Shown here in pieces: positions 31,402-31,492 of a stretch of 31,492 nt of DNA. This DNA is from Yinghuangia elevatio (GTDB lineage: Bacteria > Actinomycetota > Actinomycetes > Streptomycetales > Streptomycetaceae): positions 1-31,492 of the forward strand of contig NZ_JBEZFP010000111.1 of the NCBI RefSeq assembly GCF_040649515.1, written 5' to 3'. The position numbers and the translations under genes are program-made. Positions within the stretch are counted from its first letter, which is position 1; every line of letters begins with the position of its first letter. The notes below the pieces were generated by a model. The model made no database searches and had not been told where the DNA came from. It saw only the letters and a program-made list of their open reading frames with translations.

Positions 31402-31492
31402 GTCGTGTCTTCAAATTCTCGCCGGGCCCGCGAACCGTGGCACGCACGCTCGCCGCGTTGCGGACCTTGCCCGGCCAAACCCAGGCCGAGCT
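31401..31492. mobile_element. Edge of a second mobile element (partial, cut by window end)
   Basis: The 30 nt at 31405-31434 are identical to the reverse complement of 13876-13905, the end of the mini-transposon. They follow a TA in a CTAG site, so they look like the terminal repeat of the full-length parent. The remaining 58 nt read plausibly as protein on both strands (for example VARTLAALRTLPGQTQAEL on plus), but the sequence ends before a decision is possible. Confidence 0.55.

Overview
The window is very GC-rich DNA (about 70 % by eye). Third codon positions are strongly G/C biased, GTG and TTG starts are common, and genes are packed in short operons. A HspR-type operator half site lies in front of lon, there is a cytosolic PAS-GGDEF-EAL protein, and several GNAT, MerR and ArsR genes are present. 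This fits a chromosome of a Streptomyces-like actinomycete (Streptomycetaceae or a close relative). The exact genus cannot be read from the sequence. No rRNA, tRNA or CRISPR array was seen.

Layout. 1-4550: a two-gene acyl-CoA dehydrogenase operon (minus strand) divergent from an acyl-CoA ligase (plus strand), probably one fatty-acid, sterol-side-chain or carnitine-type acyl-CoA degradation unit. 4551-13786: a run of small housekeeping and accessory genes. These are a DUF308/HdeD-like membrane protein, three GNAT acetyltransferases, a MerR/GyrI-like regulator with its operator, a GrpB/UPF0157 protein, an ArsR-type regulator coupled to an MFS exporter with a perfect operator palindrome, several unknown small proteins and an SRPBCC protein. 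13859-16850: a small mobile-DNA and accessory island. It holds a 49-bp mini-transposon sitting in the stop codon of an AlkD-like DNA repair gene, a putative zincin metallopeptidase that looks like a toxin or effector, and a decayed IS630 copy fused to the start of a broken gene. 16851-23092: lon protease, an ADP-ribosylglycohydrolase family gene (convergent), and a diguanylate cyclase/phosphodiesterase. 23093-30230: an unusually long, lower-GC leader followed by a complete five-gene oligopeptide/dipeptide-type ABC importer operon (binding lipoprotein, two permeases, two ATPases). 30266-31492: an intact IS630-family element inserted in the tip of a second mobile element that runs out of the window.

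How it works together. The importer operon is a complete uptake machine, with translational coupling between the permease and ATPase genes and a strong stem-loop after the binding-protein gene. The ArsR-MFS and MerR units look self-regulated. The ligase and the two dehydrogenase subunits would carry out activation and first oxidation of one acyl substrate.

Most unusual features. (1) Degenerate short tandem arrays with different unit lengths (14, 8, 15, 18 bp) begin 0-14 bp after the stop codons of four plus-strand genes. (2) TA-duplicating elements with CTAG target preference either use the target to make their own stop codon or sit inside a host stop codon without changing the protein. (3) A putative HEWGH zincin of unknown family has no visible secretion signal. 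(4) The c-di-GMP enzyme has a changed KID motif and I-site. (5) The ABC operon leader can form mutually exclusive hairpins near the ribosome binding site.
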